NCBI GenBank assembly: GCA_900317945.1
Contig: ONIT01000010.1
Span: 1 to 39,935, forward strand
From: an uncultured Pseudomonadota bacterium
Lineage (GTDB): Bacteria; Pseudomonadota; Gammaproteobacteria; Enterobacterales; Succinivibrionaceae
Direction of reading: 5' to 3'
DNA length: 39,935 nt
Under the pieces are notes generated by a model. That model was not told the origin of the DNA. It worked only from the letters and a program-made list of their open reading frames with translations, and made no database searches. Of this stretch, positions 8,469 to 16,798 are shown in pieces. A program made the position numbers and the translations under genes. Positions within the stretch are counted from its first letter, which is position 1. Each line of letters starts with the position of its first letter.

Positions 8469-10812
8469 GTTTAGCCCCCGCAGTCTGAACATGACCTAAG
8501 TCAGTAAAATCTGAAAATGCAGTCCGCCCGGGATCAGTTCCGGCAGACTTAATGGAATCGTATAAGGCGCTTCTTCCGGGCACATCATGTCCGGACTGTT
8601 TCCGGCCCATGCCGTCATCATTGCCGGCACCGCCCGCCTTGCCATCAGAGACTGATGCTCCGGCACCGGGCGCGGCCTTACGTCCGGTATCGGCAACGCT
8701 GCCCTTTTCCCCGCCGCCGGCGGCAGGCATGCCGCCCTCATCCGGCTCGCCGGCGTCCTTCCTCGCAAAGCCCGGATCATAGAACCTGAGGTTCCTTTCC
8801 GACTCGGAGAATCTGAGGTGGCGGAGGAACTCCGCTGCCATCACTCCGGCGCCCCTGACATTGAAGTGGATGCCGTCATCAGCGCGGACCTTCCTCGACT
8901 TCCCGTCAATGGGGATATAGGCGGCATACTTGCCGTCAGGCGCCATCGCCGGCACCTCGAGGAACACGCCGCCCCTCGCCCCGGCTTCCGCCTCAAATAT
9001 ATCATTGAGCACCGGGATCTTGCTGTCGAGCGTCTTGCCCCTGACAGGAGGGATCTTGTACCAGAACACCCTGACGTGGTGGCGGTCGGCTATGGCGTAG
9101 ATCCGGTCGACAAACTCACGGTAGCTGCTGATCCAGCCCTCTGTTCCGAACGCCTGCGGCTTGCCGTTCACATAGAAGCCCATCGGATCATTGAGCCCCA
9201 GCATGACGACCATATACCTGATGGCCGTGTCATCTGAGAGCTCCTTCTCCGTCTTCTCGAACCAGTTGCAGCTCTTTCTCACGAGGAGCCCGGTGCTCTT
9301 CATGCTGGGGTTGCTGTAGCGTATGCTCCTGCGGTCAAGCTCCCTGATGATCTGCGGCGCGATGCCCTGCATCAGCGAGTCTCCGACAAAAAGCACCCGG
9401 TCATTGGCCATGACCTCAAAGAGCCCGTCAGCTCCCGCCTCAGGGATCAGGCCGCGGCTGGACTCGGTCTTCTCCGTGCTCACGCCGGCGAGCTCGGCAG
9501 GCTCGATGTCATCGTCCGTGCCGTCAGCCTGTCCTGCGGCTGCCGCCTCATTGGGCACGGCCGCTGCTCCGTGAGGCTCTGCCCCGGGCCTTGCAGGACT
9601 GTCAGGATTTCCGGCCTTCTCCCGTGCGCCGCTCTCTGCGAGCAGAATCTCTCCTTTTCCTCCCTCAGACGGGGCGCAGGCAGGAGATGCCGCCAGGGCC
9701 TCAGACTTTTCCTCAAGCCTCTGGAGCCTCTTCATGAAATCCCTGGCAAGGAGCCCTGCGCCGAACATGGTGAAGTGGATGCCGTCATCCTTCCTCACCT
9801 GCTTCATGGTGCCATGATCACTGAGGAAGGCCGCATAGGTGCCGCCCGGCGAAATGACGTCAGCCGGGATCATGATCCCGCCCTGCTTCTCCGCCTCCTC
9901 GCTGAAGAGCCCGGAGAGCACCTTCGCCTTGGCGTCATACTTTCTGCTCTTCATGGCAGGCAGGGAATACCACATCACGGACGCGCCGTGCCTGCCGGCA
10001 AGCGCATAGATCTCCGCAATCCTGCCGCGGTAGAACTCGCGCCACTTGTCGCTGCCGAACTTGACTACAGTCTTGCCCTCAAAGAAGCCGACCGGATCAT
10101 TGGCGCCGATCATCACGACAACAAGGCGGATGGAGCCATCCGACTTCATGATGTCCGAGACATTCTTCTTCCACTCGCGGCCGGTCTCGGTCCTGAGCCC
10201 GGTGCCTGACTTGCTGGCATTTACTGACTTAATCCCGCGGGACTTGAGCTCCCTTGCGGCAGCCGGGGCAAGATCATGCATCAGCGAATCGCCGATGAAG
10301 AGCACGCTGTCCCCCTTTGATAGGACAAACGGCTTCCGGCTCCGGCTGCAGGAGGCGGGGCTGTCCGGCTTGTGGGAATTTGCGCCTGGCCTGCTGTCAG
10401 GCGATGCAGCGGCCTGAACTGTGCCTGCAGGCTCTCTTCCGGCCGCGGCAGGCTGCGTCTCATCTGACTGGCCTTCGCCATCATTCCGGCTCACTGCTCT
10501 GCCGCCCGGCTCTGTACTCTCCGTGACCTGCGATGCTCCGTCATTGGAGATCTCGGCCGCAGAGCTCTCGGGCGAGAGGCCCCGGCCGGATGCCTCAATG
10601 CTGCCTTCAAGGGAAATTCCGGAGTCTCCTGCCTCAATTCCCGAGGCGCCAACCGTATAGCTCAGATCGCCGCTTCCCGTGAACATGCTCTCGGCAAAGT
10701 CATAGTGGCGGACAAGCTCCTGCGCGATCTGCGCATGGTAGATGATGCCGAGCGCCGCGAGGGAGCACCCGGAAACATAGAGGAAAGCGCCAAGCCCGGT
10801 TTTTCCGCCCAT
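8461..10812 (-). CDS. Membrane-anchored protein with two SGNH (DUF459) domains
   Basis: A 783-residue protein. A single N-terminal membrane segment (~8-25) anchors it facing the periplasm. A low-complexity Ser/Gly/Ala/Glu stretch (~45-160) follows, then a first SGNH domain (~165-365), a second linker (~370-460), a second SGNH domain (~465-670), and a disordered Gly/Ala tail (~680-783). Both domains keep the catalytic elements: GDSLM (Ser176; Ser479), GAND or GLND (Asn238; Asn541), and DDGIH (Asp343/His346; Asp646/His649). The two copies align throughout (ARG-EL near the start, NDP-GF, Y-IADRH or YALAGRH, W-Y--P, GAG--A--F), so they come from an internal duplication. It starts 3 bases after the MBOAT stop and overlaps the lipoprotein gene, so the three are one unit. 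By analogy with PatB it may pass acetyl groups from the MBOAT partner to a glycan; esterase activity is the alternative. Confidence 0.82.
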   Translation of the reverse strand: MGGKTGLGAFLYVSGCSLAALGIIYHAQIAQELVRHYDFAESMFTGSGDLSYTVGASGIEAGDSGISLEGSIEASGRGLSPESSAAEISNDGASQVTESTEPGGRAVSRNDGEGQSDETQPAAAGREPAGTVQAAASPDSRPGANSHKPDSPASCSRSRKPFVLSKGDSVLFIGDSLMHDLAPAAARELKSRGIKSVNASKSGTGLRTETGREWKKNVSDIMKSDGSIRLVVVMIGANDPVGFFEGKTVVKFGSDKWREFYRGRIAEIYALAGRHGASVMWYSLPAMKSRKYDAKAKVLSGLFSEEAEKQGGIMIPADVISPGGTYAAFLSDHGTMKQVRKDDGIHFTMFGAGLLARDFMKRLQRLEEKSEALAASPACAPSEGGKGEILLAESGAREKAGNPDSPARPGAEPHGAAAVPNEAAAAGQADGTDDDIEPAELAGVSTEKTESSRGLIPEAGADGLFEVMANDRVLFVGDSLMQGIAPQIIRELDRRSIRYSNPSMKSTGLLVRKSCNWFEKTEKELSDDTAIRYMVVMLGLNDPMGFYVNGKPQAFGTEGWISSYREFVDRIYAIADRHHVRVFWYKIPPVRGKTLDSKIPVLNDIFEAEAGARGGVFLEVPAMAPDGKYAAYIPIDGKSRKVRADDGIHFNVRGAGVMAAEFLRHLRFSESERNLRFYDPGFARKDAGEPDEGGMPAAGGGEKGSVADTGRKAAPGAGASVSDGKAGGAGNDDGMGRKQSGHDVPGRSALYDSIKSAGTDPGRTAFSDFTDLGHVQTAGAKHV

Positions 10813-10815
10813 TCG

Positions 10816-12192
10816 TCAGAACCCCGCGTAGATAAGGCCGGGCATGGTGCCGGGCATTGCAGAAACCAGGACAAAAACCGCCGCGGTAAGCGTGACAGGC
10901 TTAAGTGCCAAAGGAACCCTCTCCTGCCATGAGACCAGCCGCCCGACAGCGCCGCCGAGCCACGGGTAAACCACCCACCAGACCGAGAGCACTGCAAGCA
11001 CGGTCAGCGTCTGCCCTGATGCCTCCAGGGAGAAATTGGTGAAAAACGCCCTGACAAAGGACCAGGCCTCCTCGGGAGACTCAGCCCGGAACGGGATCCA
11101 GGCGGCAGTTACGTAAAGATAGGTCAGAAGCCTTCCGAGCCAGGACGGCACGCTGATGAGGCTGAGCTTGCGGTTTATGTGGTTGAACGCGACGCCTGCG
11201 CCGTGCATCGCGCCCCATATCACGAAGTTCAGCGTGCAGCCGTGCCAGAGCCCGGAGATGATGAAGGCGGCGAAGAGGTTGAAAATGGTCCTTCCCATGC
11301 TGCAGCGGCTGCCGCCCAGTGGGAAATAGATATAGCGCATGATGAAGTCGCAGAGCGTCATGTGCCACCTCTTCCAGAAATCCTGCACGCTTACGGCCGT
11401 ATAGGGCATGTTGAAGTTCTCCGGAAGCGTGAAGCCCAGGATGAGCGCGGCCGCGGTCACCAGGTTGATGAAGCCGCTGAAGTTGCAGTAAAGCTCGACG
11501 GCATAGGCGTTTATGGCGGTGAAGAGCGTCAGAGCCGAATAGCTCTCCGGGCTCGAGAGGATATTGTCCGCGTAGTTCTCGAGGCAGTTGGCGCAAATCA
11601 TGATCTTGAATATGGCGAGGACAACAAGCACCGCAGCCCTGTTCTGATCGCCGATTTCCCTTTTCCCATCGAGCTGCCTGAAAAAGCAGTCAGAGGGGAT
11701 GATAGGGCCCATGATGATGGCCGGGAAAAATGAGAGATAGCAGGCGACGTCCGGAAGCGATCTCGCCTTTTCATGATCACGGTACACCGCGACCAGATAG
11801 GTGATTGATGCAAAAGTGTAGAAGCTCAGCCCTACAGGCAGTATGATGTCGGGGATCGATGACGATACCCCGAGGCTCGTGAGCGTGCCGCCCAGGCTTT
11901 CCCGGAGGATCGCGAAGTTCTTGAAGAAGGCAAGGTTCAGCACCGCAAGCGAGATGGCCACGGCCGCAGGCCAGCGCGAGCGCGATCCCGAGGCAATCCA
12001 GCGCCCCGCAGAGTAAATGAAAACGCTGTAGACCGCGAGAAGGACGGCAAACCACACATTCACCGATCCGTAGAGGGAGAAGCCTGCCAGGATAAGGAGC
12101 CCGCGCTGGCAATGGAAGCGCGCTCCGAGAGTCCAGTAGACGGAGACAAACAGAGTAAAGAAAACAGCAAACTCAAAAGAAAGATAGCTCAT
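10816..12192 (-). CDS. MBOAT-family membrane O-acyltransferase (PatA/AlgI type)
   Basis: A 458-residue polytopic membrane protein of the membrane-bound O-acyltransferase family. Conserved features are LPVGLSFYTFASITYL, the FFPAIIMGPI segment, DFWKRWHMTL (His277), the invariant SGLWHG (His317) and a second His at 330 (WGAMHG). In PatA and AlgI these proteins move acetyl groups from cytoplasmic acetyl-CoA across the inner membrane for SGNH partners. The immediate downstream genes encode three SGNH domains in two proteins, exactly the partner type needed. The ATG at 12192 is the first in frame; its ribosome binding site is poor, with GGAGAA 14 bases upstream. Candidate substrates are peptidoglycan N-acetylmuramate or an exopolysaccharide; the sequence does not decide. 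Confidence 0.88.
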   Translation of the reverse strand: MSYLSFEFAVFFTLFVSVYWTLGARFHCQRGLLILAGFSLYGSVNVWFAVLLAVYSVFIYSAGRWIASGSRSRWPAAVAISLAVLNLAFFKNFAILRESLGGTLTSLGVSSSIPDIILPVGLSFYTFASITYLVAVYRDHEKARSLPDVACYLSFFPAIIMGPIIPSDCFFRQLDGKREIGDQNRAAVLVVLAIFKIMICANCLENYADNILSSPESYSALTLFTAINAYAVELYCNFSGFINLVTAAALILGFTLPENFNMPYTAVSVQDFWKRWHMTLCDFIMRYIYFPLGGSRCSMGRTIFNLFAAFIISGLWHGCTLNFVIWGAMHGAGVAFNHINRKLSLISVPSWLGRLLTYLYVTAAWIPFRAESPEEAWSFVRAFFTNFSLEASGQTLTVLAVLSVWWVVYPWLGGAVGRLVSWQERVPLALKPVTLTAAVFVLVSAMPGTMPGLIYAGF

Positions 12193-12270
12193 GCCCTGGT
12201 ACTTGTCAGTTCTCCACTACACTATTCAGCACGTATCCGGCCCGCGCCATTCTACTACATTTTGTGTCAG

Positions 12271-12312
12271 AGCTCCTGAACGCGCCTCACAGAACGCCAG
12301 CACAAAGGAGCT
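12271..12312. repeat. Inverted repeat upstream of the MBOAT gene
   Basis: AGCTCCT and AGGAGCT, a perfect 7-base inverted repeat separated by 28 bases, lies in the 171-base gap between corA and the MBOAT gene. It could be a leader hairpin or an operator. No confident promoter or corA terminator was seen in this gap; the only terminator-like structure (GCCC/GGGGC near the corA end) is weak. Confidence 0.3.
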
Positions 12313-12363
12313 TTTCAGGATGCGGGAAAGCCCCTCTGGCCTGCGGGCACTCCCTCAAGCTGG

Positions 12364-13314
12364 CTACATCCACTTTTTCTTCTTGAAGAACAGATAGGTG
12401 AAGCACGCGGAGGCGACCATCAGCAGCAGCGCCAGCGGATAGCCGAATTCCAGCGACAGCTCCGGCATATGCGCGAAGTTCATTCCGTAAAGGGACGCTA
12501 TGAGCGTCGGAGGCATGAAGAGGACCGCAACGACCGAGAACATCTTGATCACCCTGTTCTGCTGAAGGTTGGTGAAGCCGGTCGCGGCCTCAAGCTGGAA
12601 ATCGATCTTGTCAAAGAGGAACTGGGTGTGCGGCAGGAGCGACTCAATATCCGCCAGCACCTCCATGACATTCTGGTGCTGCTTCTCGGAAAGCTTGGGG
12701 CCCAGCACCTTCAGGATGAAGCGCAGAGAGCGCCTGGTATCGTGGAGCGCCAGGTGGATCTGCCCGTTGGTGCTTTCCTGGAAGAGAAGCTCGCGGAGCA
12801 TCTCCTCGGTCTGATCCTCCTTGAGGACATGCTTCGAGTTCTCCTGCAGAGTCTCGTAGCCGTCCTCTATGAGGTCCGAGAGGTACTCGATCTTGAGATC
12901 CTGCAGCTCGAGGATTACGTCGAGGGCGGAGCTTACCAGGTGGCTGTCATGCTTGATGTAGTGCCTGAGGAGGCGCAGCACGCCGATGTCGTCGTCACGG
13001 TAGCTGATGAGGAGCTTTCCCTTCAGGGTGAAGGAGACGTTGACGCCGATGGTCTCGTTGCCGACGCGCTGCGGGAAGAGTGAGAGGATATGGATGCCGT
13101 CGGAGTCCAGGAAGAATCGCGAGGATGCCTCGATATCGTCGAGCTCCTCCTCCTCCGGGACATCCTTCAGGATGACGTCCGTGAGCCACTCGCGCTCCTC
13201 GTCGCTCAGGCGGTAGGCATCAAGCCAGATGGCATCCTGCGGCAGGCGGTTGTCCTCGGTTTTGAGCTGCATGGCGTCAAGGCCGCCTTCCCTCATTACG
13301 TATGCAGTAATCAT
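12364..13314 (-). CDS. corA: Magnesium/cobalt channel CorA
   Basis: A homopentameric inner-membrane channel for Mg2+ (also Co2+ and Ni2+). At 316 residues it equals E. coli CorA. A large N-terminal cytoplasmic domain (~1-245) with a long helical part precedes two membrane helices at the C-terminus. The hallmark YGMN selectivity motif sits at the end of the first helix (SLYGMNFAHMPEL), and the protein ends in the basic tail FKKKKWM. The ATG at 13314 follows GGAGG at 5-base spacing. It is divergent from the DUF922-like gene. A TATAAT on the minus strand (13349-13354) is a likely -10, with no good -35. Confidence 0.94.
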   Translation of the reverse strand: MITAYVMREGGLDAMQLKTEDNRLPQDAIWLDAYRLSDEEREWLTDVILKDVPEEEELDDIEASSRFFLDSDGIHILSLFPQRVGNETIGVNVSFTLKGKLLISYRDDDIGVLRLLRHYIKHDSHLVSSALDVILELQDLKIEYLSDLIEDGYETLQENSKHVLKEDQTEEMLRELLFQESTNGQIHLALHDTRRSLRFILKVLGPKLSEKQHQNVMEVLADIESLLPHTQFLFDKIDFQLEAATGFTNLQQNRVIKMFSVVAVLFMPPTLIASLYGMNFAHMPELSLEFGYPLALLLMVASACFTYLFFKKKKWM

Positions 13315-13348
13315 CTCCGCCTCCAGCTCATCCCCGGTAAATCCAATT

Positions 13349-13354
13349 ATTATA
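13349..13354 (-). promoter_or_regulatory. Likely -10 element of corA
   Basis: TATAAT on the minus strand, about 35 bases before the corA ATG. No -35 hexamer of quality was found at 16-18 bases. On the plus strand a separate TATAAT near 13402-13407 could serve the DUF922-like gene, also without a good -35. Confidence 0.35.
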
Positions 13355-13480
13355 GATGAAAATTTGCATAAAGAGCAGTGAAAGTAAATTTTTGGTGAAA
13401 CGGCTATAATCTGCCCATCATTAGGGCGGCAGGAAATTATCCGCCGCAGAATTCAAAGAAGCAGTTCCCGACCACAAATT

Positions 13481-15118
13481 ATGCGTTTGATAATTCTGAT
13501 AGCCGCACTGATTACTCCACTCGCCGCAGCGGCAGGCGACAGCCTCAACAGCTATGACAGGACGCTTCCGTCCGAGTACCAGAAGACGCCGCAGTTCAGG
13601 CAGAACTGGCGCACCTCAGTCAGCAGCTACGCGCTGAAGAGCACCCACGCGTCAGAGCTTTTCGCCGAAATCTCCGAAAAGAGCCCAAGGAGCGGCAAGG
13701 ACGCAGGCTCCATCACCAGGGCCTCGTTCAGCATCACCTGGGATCTCGACACCCTGCAGAAAAAGGACTTCTGCGAGTTTTACGGCGCCGAGGTGAACGT
13801 TGAGGTCAGGTTCACCATACCGGAGTGGAGCTCTCCGGAGGCGACAGAGGAGGAGCGCAGGCAGTGGGACTCGTTCCTCGGCAAGCTCAACGCCTATAAC
13901 GAGGACAACAAGAAGATCGTCAAGGACGAGATCGACCGGATGGGAAGCAGCCTTGTCGGGCTCCGCCCGGTAAAGACCTGCCAGGAGCTGCAGCAGAACG
14001 CGGATCAGATCGGCGGAGGCTACCTTGGGATCATCTCGAGAAAGCTCTCGAGCTTCAGGGAGGAGACCCAGGGCGGCCGGGTCTACGGCCTGCAGTACCC
14101 GGTATTCAGCCAGACTGAGTATGTGAACTCGGAGACAGGCGAGGTAATAAGAAAGGGAGACAGGGCCGGAGCCGGACAGGGAAAGCCTGACGCGGTAAGG
14201 AAGCAGGGCTCCGCCGATGAAAGGAAGACTGGGGAAAGCCGCGAAGAAATAGAGCGCCGCGAGTCGGCGCTCGTCGATGAGGATGATGATGCCCCGAATG
14301 AAAGCCGCAGGGCCTCCTCTGCCGCACGCGCGAAGGCAGGTGATGGGAAGGAAAGCAGGACCGTAGCGGCCGCAGCCTCAAAGGCTGAGAGTCCCGCGAA
14401 GGCTAACGCAGGGAAAGCCCAGCCTGCCGGAAAGAAAGAGGAGGGCGCTGCCGGCAAGAAGGACAGCGTGAGCGCAGGCAAAAGAGGGAAGGCCGCAGAG
14501 CAGAAGCCCTGGCCCCAGGCAAGGCCCGCGACAGAAACCGAAAGGAAAGGATCCGCTGGAAAGGACAGCAGGCAGGCAGCCCAGGCAAAGCCCCGGAAGG
14601 ATGCAGCCGCTCCGGCACCCGCTGCGGGAGCAGGAAAGGAGAGCGCAGCTGCCGGAGTAAAAAAGGATAATGGATCAGCATCAGCCGCTGCCGCCCCGGC
14701 CGCAAAGACTGTCACTCCCAAGGAGGAAAAGAGTTCTGCCGGAAGCCTGAAGGAGCCTCTTCACGGAAAGGCACAGGAAGCCCCGGCCGCGGGGAAAGCC
14801 TCCGGCGAGGCATCAGGAGATGCAGCAGCCAGGGCCCAGCCTCAGGAGCAGTCAGCTCCCGCGCCTGAGGAGTACCACGCCCCGCTGCCTGCAGGACGCT
14901 CAACAGGCACTGGCAGAAGGCAGATCATAATAAGAAGCGGTCACAAGCCGATAACCAACTACGGCTCTGGCCCTGTGGGGGACATCAGGACTGCCTCTCC
15001 CGCAAAGGAGAGCGGCAGCCAGGGAAGGACTGACTCCGGCAGGAAGGAGGGCGCCGCCCCGGCAAAAGGCAGCGGCTATGACAGCTCGCAACTCGACAGA
15101 ATGTTCGGCGGCAATTAA
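13481..15118 (+). CDS. Secreted DUF922-like protein with long low-complexity tail
   Basis: A 545-residue exported protein. Signal peptide ~1-18 (AALITPLAAAA). Residues ~35-205 resemble DUF922, a family of predicted secreted zinc proteases: a THASEL start, a S-TWDLD strand, an FCEF cysteine, VRFTIPEW, then a Trp-containing helix and a second cysteine (KTCQEL). Where the family, as I remember it, has HE--H on that helix, this protein reads N140-E141-D142-N143-K144, so both metal-binding His residues are missing. Residues ~225-460 are disordered and rich in Ala, Lys, Glu, Gly and Ser. A more ordered end (~465-545) contains RQIIIRSGHKPITNYGSG. The ATG has no clear ribosome binding site. A non-catalytic or glycan-binding role is possible. 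Family placement is moderate; function is unknown. Confidence 0.7.
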   Translation: MRLIILIAALITPLAAAAGDSLNSYDRTLPSEYQKTPQFRQNWRTSVSSYALKSTHASELFAEISEKSPRSGKDAGSITRASFSITWDLDTLQKKDFCEFYGAEVNVEVRFTIPEWSSPEATEEERRQWDSFLGKLNAYNEDNKKIVKDEIDRMGSSLVGLRPVKTCQELQQNADQIGGGYLGIISRKLSSFREETQGGRVYGLQYPVFSQTEYVNSETGEVIRKGDRAGAGQGKPDAVRKQGSADERKTGESREEIERRESALVDEDDDAPNESRRASSAARAKAGDGKESRTVAAAASKAESPAKANAGKAQPAGKKEEGAAGKKDSVSAGKRGKAAEQKPWPQARPATETERKGSAGKDSRQAAQAKPRKDAAAPAPAAGAGKESAAAGVKKDNGSASAAAAPAAKTVTPKEEKSSAGSLKEPLHGKAQEAPAAGKASGEASGDAAARAQPQEQSAPAPEEYHAPLPAGRSTGTGRRQIIIRSGHKPITNYGSGPVGDIRTASPAKESGSQGRTDSGRKEGAAPAKGSGYDSSQLDRMFGGN

Positions 15119-15166
15119 GGCACAATTTTCTGCTCCGGCCTGCGGGGAGGCCGTAGCGCTGAGACT

Positions 15167-15190
15167 CAGGGCGTCTCACGCCCTGTTTCC
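15167..15190 (+). terminator. Hairpin after the DUF922-like gene, probable weak terminator
   Basis: A perfect 8-pair stem CAGGGCGT-CTC-ACGCCCTG is followed by only TTTCC, so termination is likely but weak. A smaller GC hairpin (CGGCC/GGCCG) lies about 30 bases before it. Some read-through into asnS is possible. Confidence 0.5.
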
Positions 15191-15232
15191 CCGAATGGTA
15201 AAATACACCGGGTTTTATTTGAGGAATTGACA

Positions 15233-16633
15233 ATGTCGATAGTATCCACTGCTGACATCCTGGTAAAGGACAAGGTTCCTGCAGGCAGCAGAATAACAGT
15301 GCGCGGCTGGATTAGGAACAGGCGCGACTCAAAGGCTGGTTTTTCTTTTCTGAGCGTTTACGACGGATCCTGCTTCAACCCGGTGCAGGCTGTCGTGCCC
15401 AATACCCTTGAGAACTACGATGAGGTTCTGAAGCTCACTACCGGATGCTCGGTCATTGTCGAGGGAACCCTGGTCCTCTCCGAGGGCAAGGGCCAGAAGT
15501 ACGATCTGAAGGCTGACAAGGTCACGATCTGCGGAATGATCGAGGATCCTGACACCTATCCGATGAGCGCCAAGCGCCACTCCCCGGAGTACCTCCGCGA
15601 GTATGCGCACCTCCGCCCGAGAACCAACCTCATCGGCGCTGTTATGCGCATCAGGAACTGCCTGGCGATGGCCATCCACAGATTCTTCCAGAGCGAGGAG
15701 TTCATGTGGGTCTCCACCCCGCTCATCACCACCTCCGACTGCGAGGGCGCCGGCGAGATGTTCCGCGTCACCACGCTTGATCTTGAGAACGTACCCAAGA
15801 CCGCTGACGGCAAGGTTGACTACACAAAGGACTTCTTCGGCAAGGAGGCGTTCATGACCGTCTCCGGACAGCTCAACGTCGAGACCTATGCCTCCGCGTT
15901 CTCGAAGTGCTACACCTTCGGACCTACCTTCCGCGCCGAGAACTCCAACACGACGAGGCACCTTGCCGAGTTCTGGATGTGCGAGCCCGAGGCCGCCTTC
16001 TTCGATCTCGATGATGACGCTGCCCTCGCCGAGAGGATGCTCAAGTACGTGTTCCGCGCCGTTCTTGAGGAGAGGCACGACGACCTCGAGTTCATCGTGC
16101 AGCGCGTTGACAAGGACGCCATCGGCCGCCTTGAGCGCTTCATCGCCTCCGACTTCGCCCAGATCGACTACACCGACGCCATCGATGTCCTGAAGAAGTC
16201 AGGCCACAAGTTCAACTTCGACGTTGAGTGGGGCATGGACCTGCAGTCCGAGCACGAGCGCTTCCTCGCCGAGGAGCACTTCCACTCCCCTGTCGTCGTC
16301 AAGAACTACCCGAAGGACATCAAGGCCTTCTACATGCGCATGAACGATGACGGCAAGACCGTTGCCGCAATGGACGTGCTTGCCCCGGGAATCGGTGAGA
16401 TTATCGGAGGCTCGCAGCGAGAGGAGAGGCTCGACATGCTCGATAAGAGGATGGCCGAGATGAAGCTCGATCCGAAGAACTACTGGTGGTACCGCGACCT
16501 CCGCCGCTACGGCTCAGTAGTCCACTCAGGATTCGGCCTGGGCTTCGAGAGGCTCTGCGTTTACGTAACCGGCGTCGGGAACGTCCGCGACGTAATCCCC
16601 TTCCCGAGAACCCCGAAGAACGCGATGTTCTAA
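15233..16633 (+). CDS. asnS: Asparaginyl-tRNA synthetase
   Basis: It charges tRNA-Asn with asparagine (class IIb synthetase, cytoplasmic homodimer). The product from the ATG at 15233 is 466 residues, as in E. coli. The N-terminal OB-fold anticodon-binding domain is ~1-105 ([24 protein letters not shown]); the class II core follows with motif 2 ([19 protein letters not shown]) and motif 3 (GFGLGFERL). An upstream TTG at 15227 is in frame, but it lies inside the ribosome binding site GAGGAA (15221-15226), which fixes the ATG six bases on. It is followed by a strong terminator. A TAAAAT at about 15199-15204 is a possible -10. Confidence 0.96.
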   Translation: MSIVSTADILVKDKVPAGSRITVRGWIRNRRDSKAGFSFLSVYDGSCFNPVQAVVPNTLENYDEVLKLTTGCSVIVEGTLVLSEGKGQKYDLKADKVTICGMIEDPDTYPMSAKRHSPEYLREYAHLRPRTNLIGAVMRIRNCLAMAIHRFFQSEEFMWVSTPLITTSDCEGAGEMFRVTTLDLENVPKTADGKVDYTKDFFGKEAFMTVSGQLNVETYASAFSKCYTFGPTFRAENSNTTRHLAEFWMCEPEAAFFDLDDDAALAERMLKYVFRAVLEERHDDLEFIVQRVDKDAIGRLERFIASDFAQIDYTDAIDVLKKSGHKFNFDVEWGMDLQSEHERFLAEEHFHSPVVVKNYPKDIKAFYMRMNDDGKTVAAMDVLAPGIGEIIGGSQREERLDMLDKRMAEMKLDPKNYWWYRDLRRYGSVVHSGFGLGFERLCVYVTGVGNVRDVIPFPRTPKNAMF

Positions 16634-16701
16634 TCAGCCGGATGCCGGGGCTGCATTTCATCCGCTCCGGCAATAAGGCTGCGTTTGCCTTTTAAAGCAG
16701 G

Positions 16702-16735
16702 ACGCCCCCGGGGAAACCCAGGGGCGTTTCTGTTT
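16702..16735 (+). terminator. Intrinsic terminator of asnS
   Basis: ACGCCCC and GGGGCGT arms with an inner GGG-GAAA-CCC stem, then TTCTGTTT. Confidence 0.75.
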
Positions 16736-16768
16736 CAGTCTCCCGCTCAGCAGTACCTGAGAATACGC

Positions 16769-16798
16769 ACGGGAGCCTCAGGCTGTTAAGGCTCCCGT
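16769..16798 (-). repeat. Hairpin overlapping the xthA stop codon
   Basis: A perfect 9-base inverted repeat, ACGGGAGCC and GGCTCCCGT, with a 12-base loop that begins at the xthA stop codon. There is no U tract on the minus strand, so it may stabilise the xthA 3' end or act with Rho rather than terminate alone. Confidence 0.5.

Noticed and set aside
14083..14721. A minus-strand open frame of 212 codons rich in Ala, Phe and Ser
   Set aside because: It is the antisense of the Ala/Lys/Glu-rich tail of the DUF922-like gene; long stop-free antisense frames are expected from GC-rich low-complexity coding DNA.
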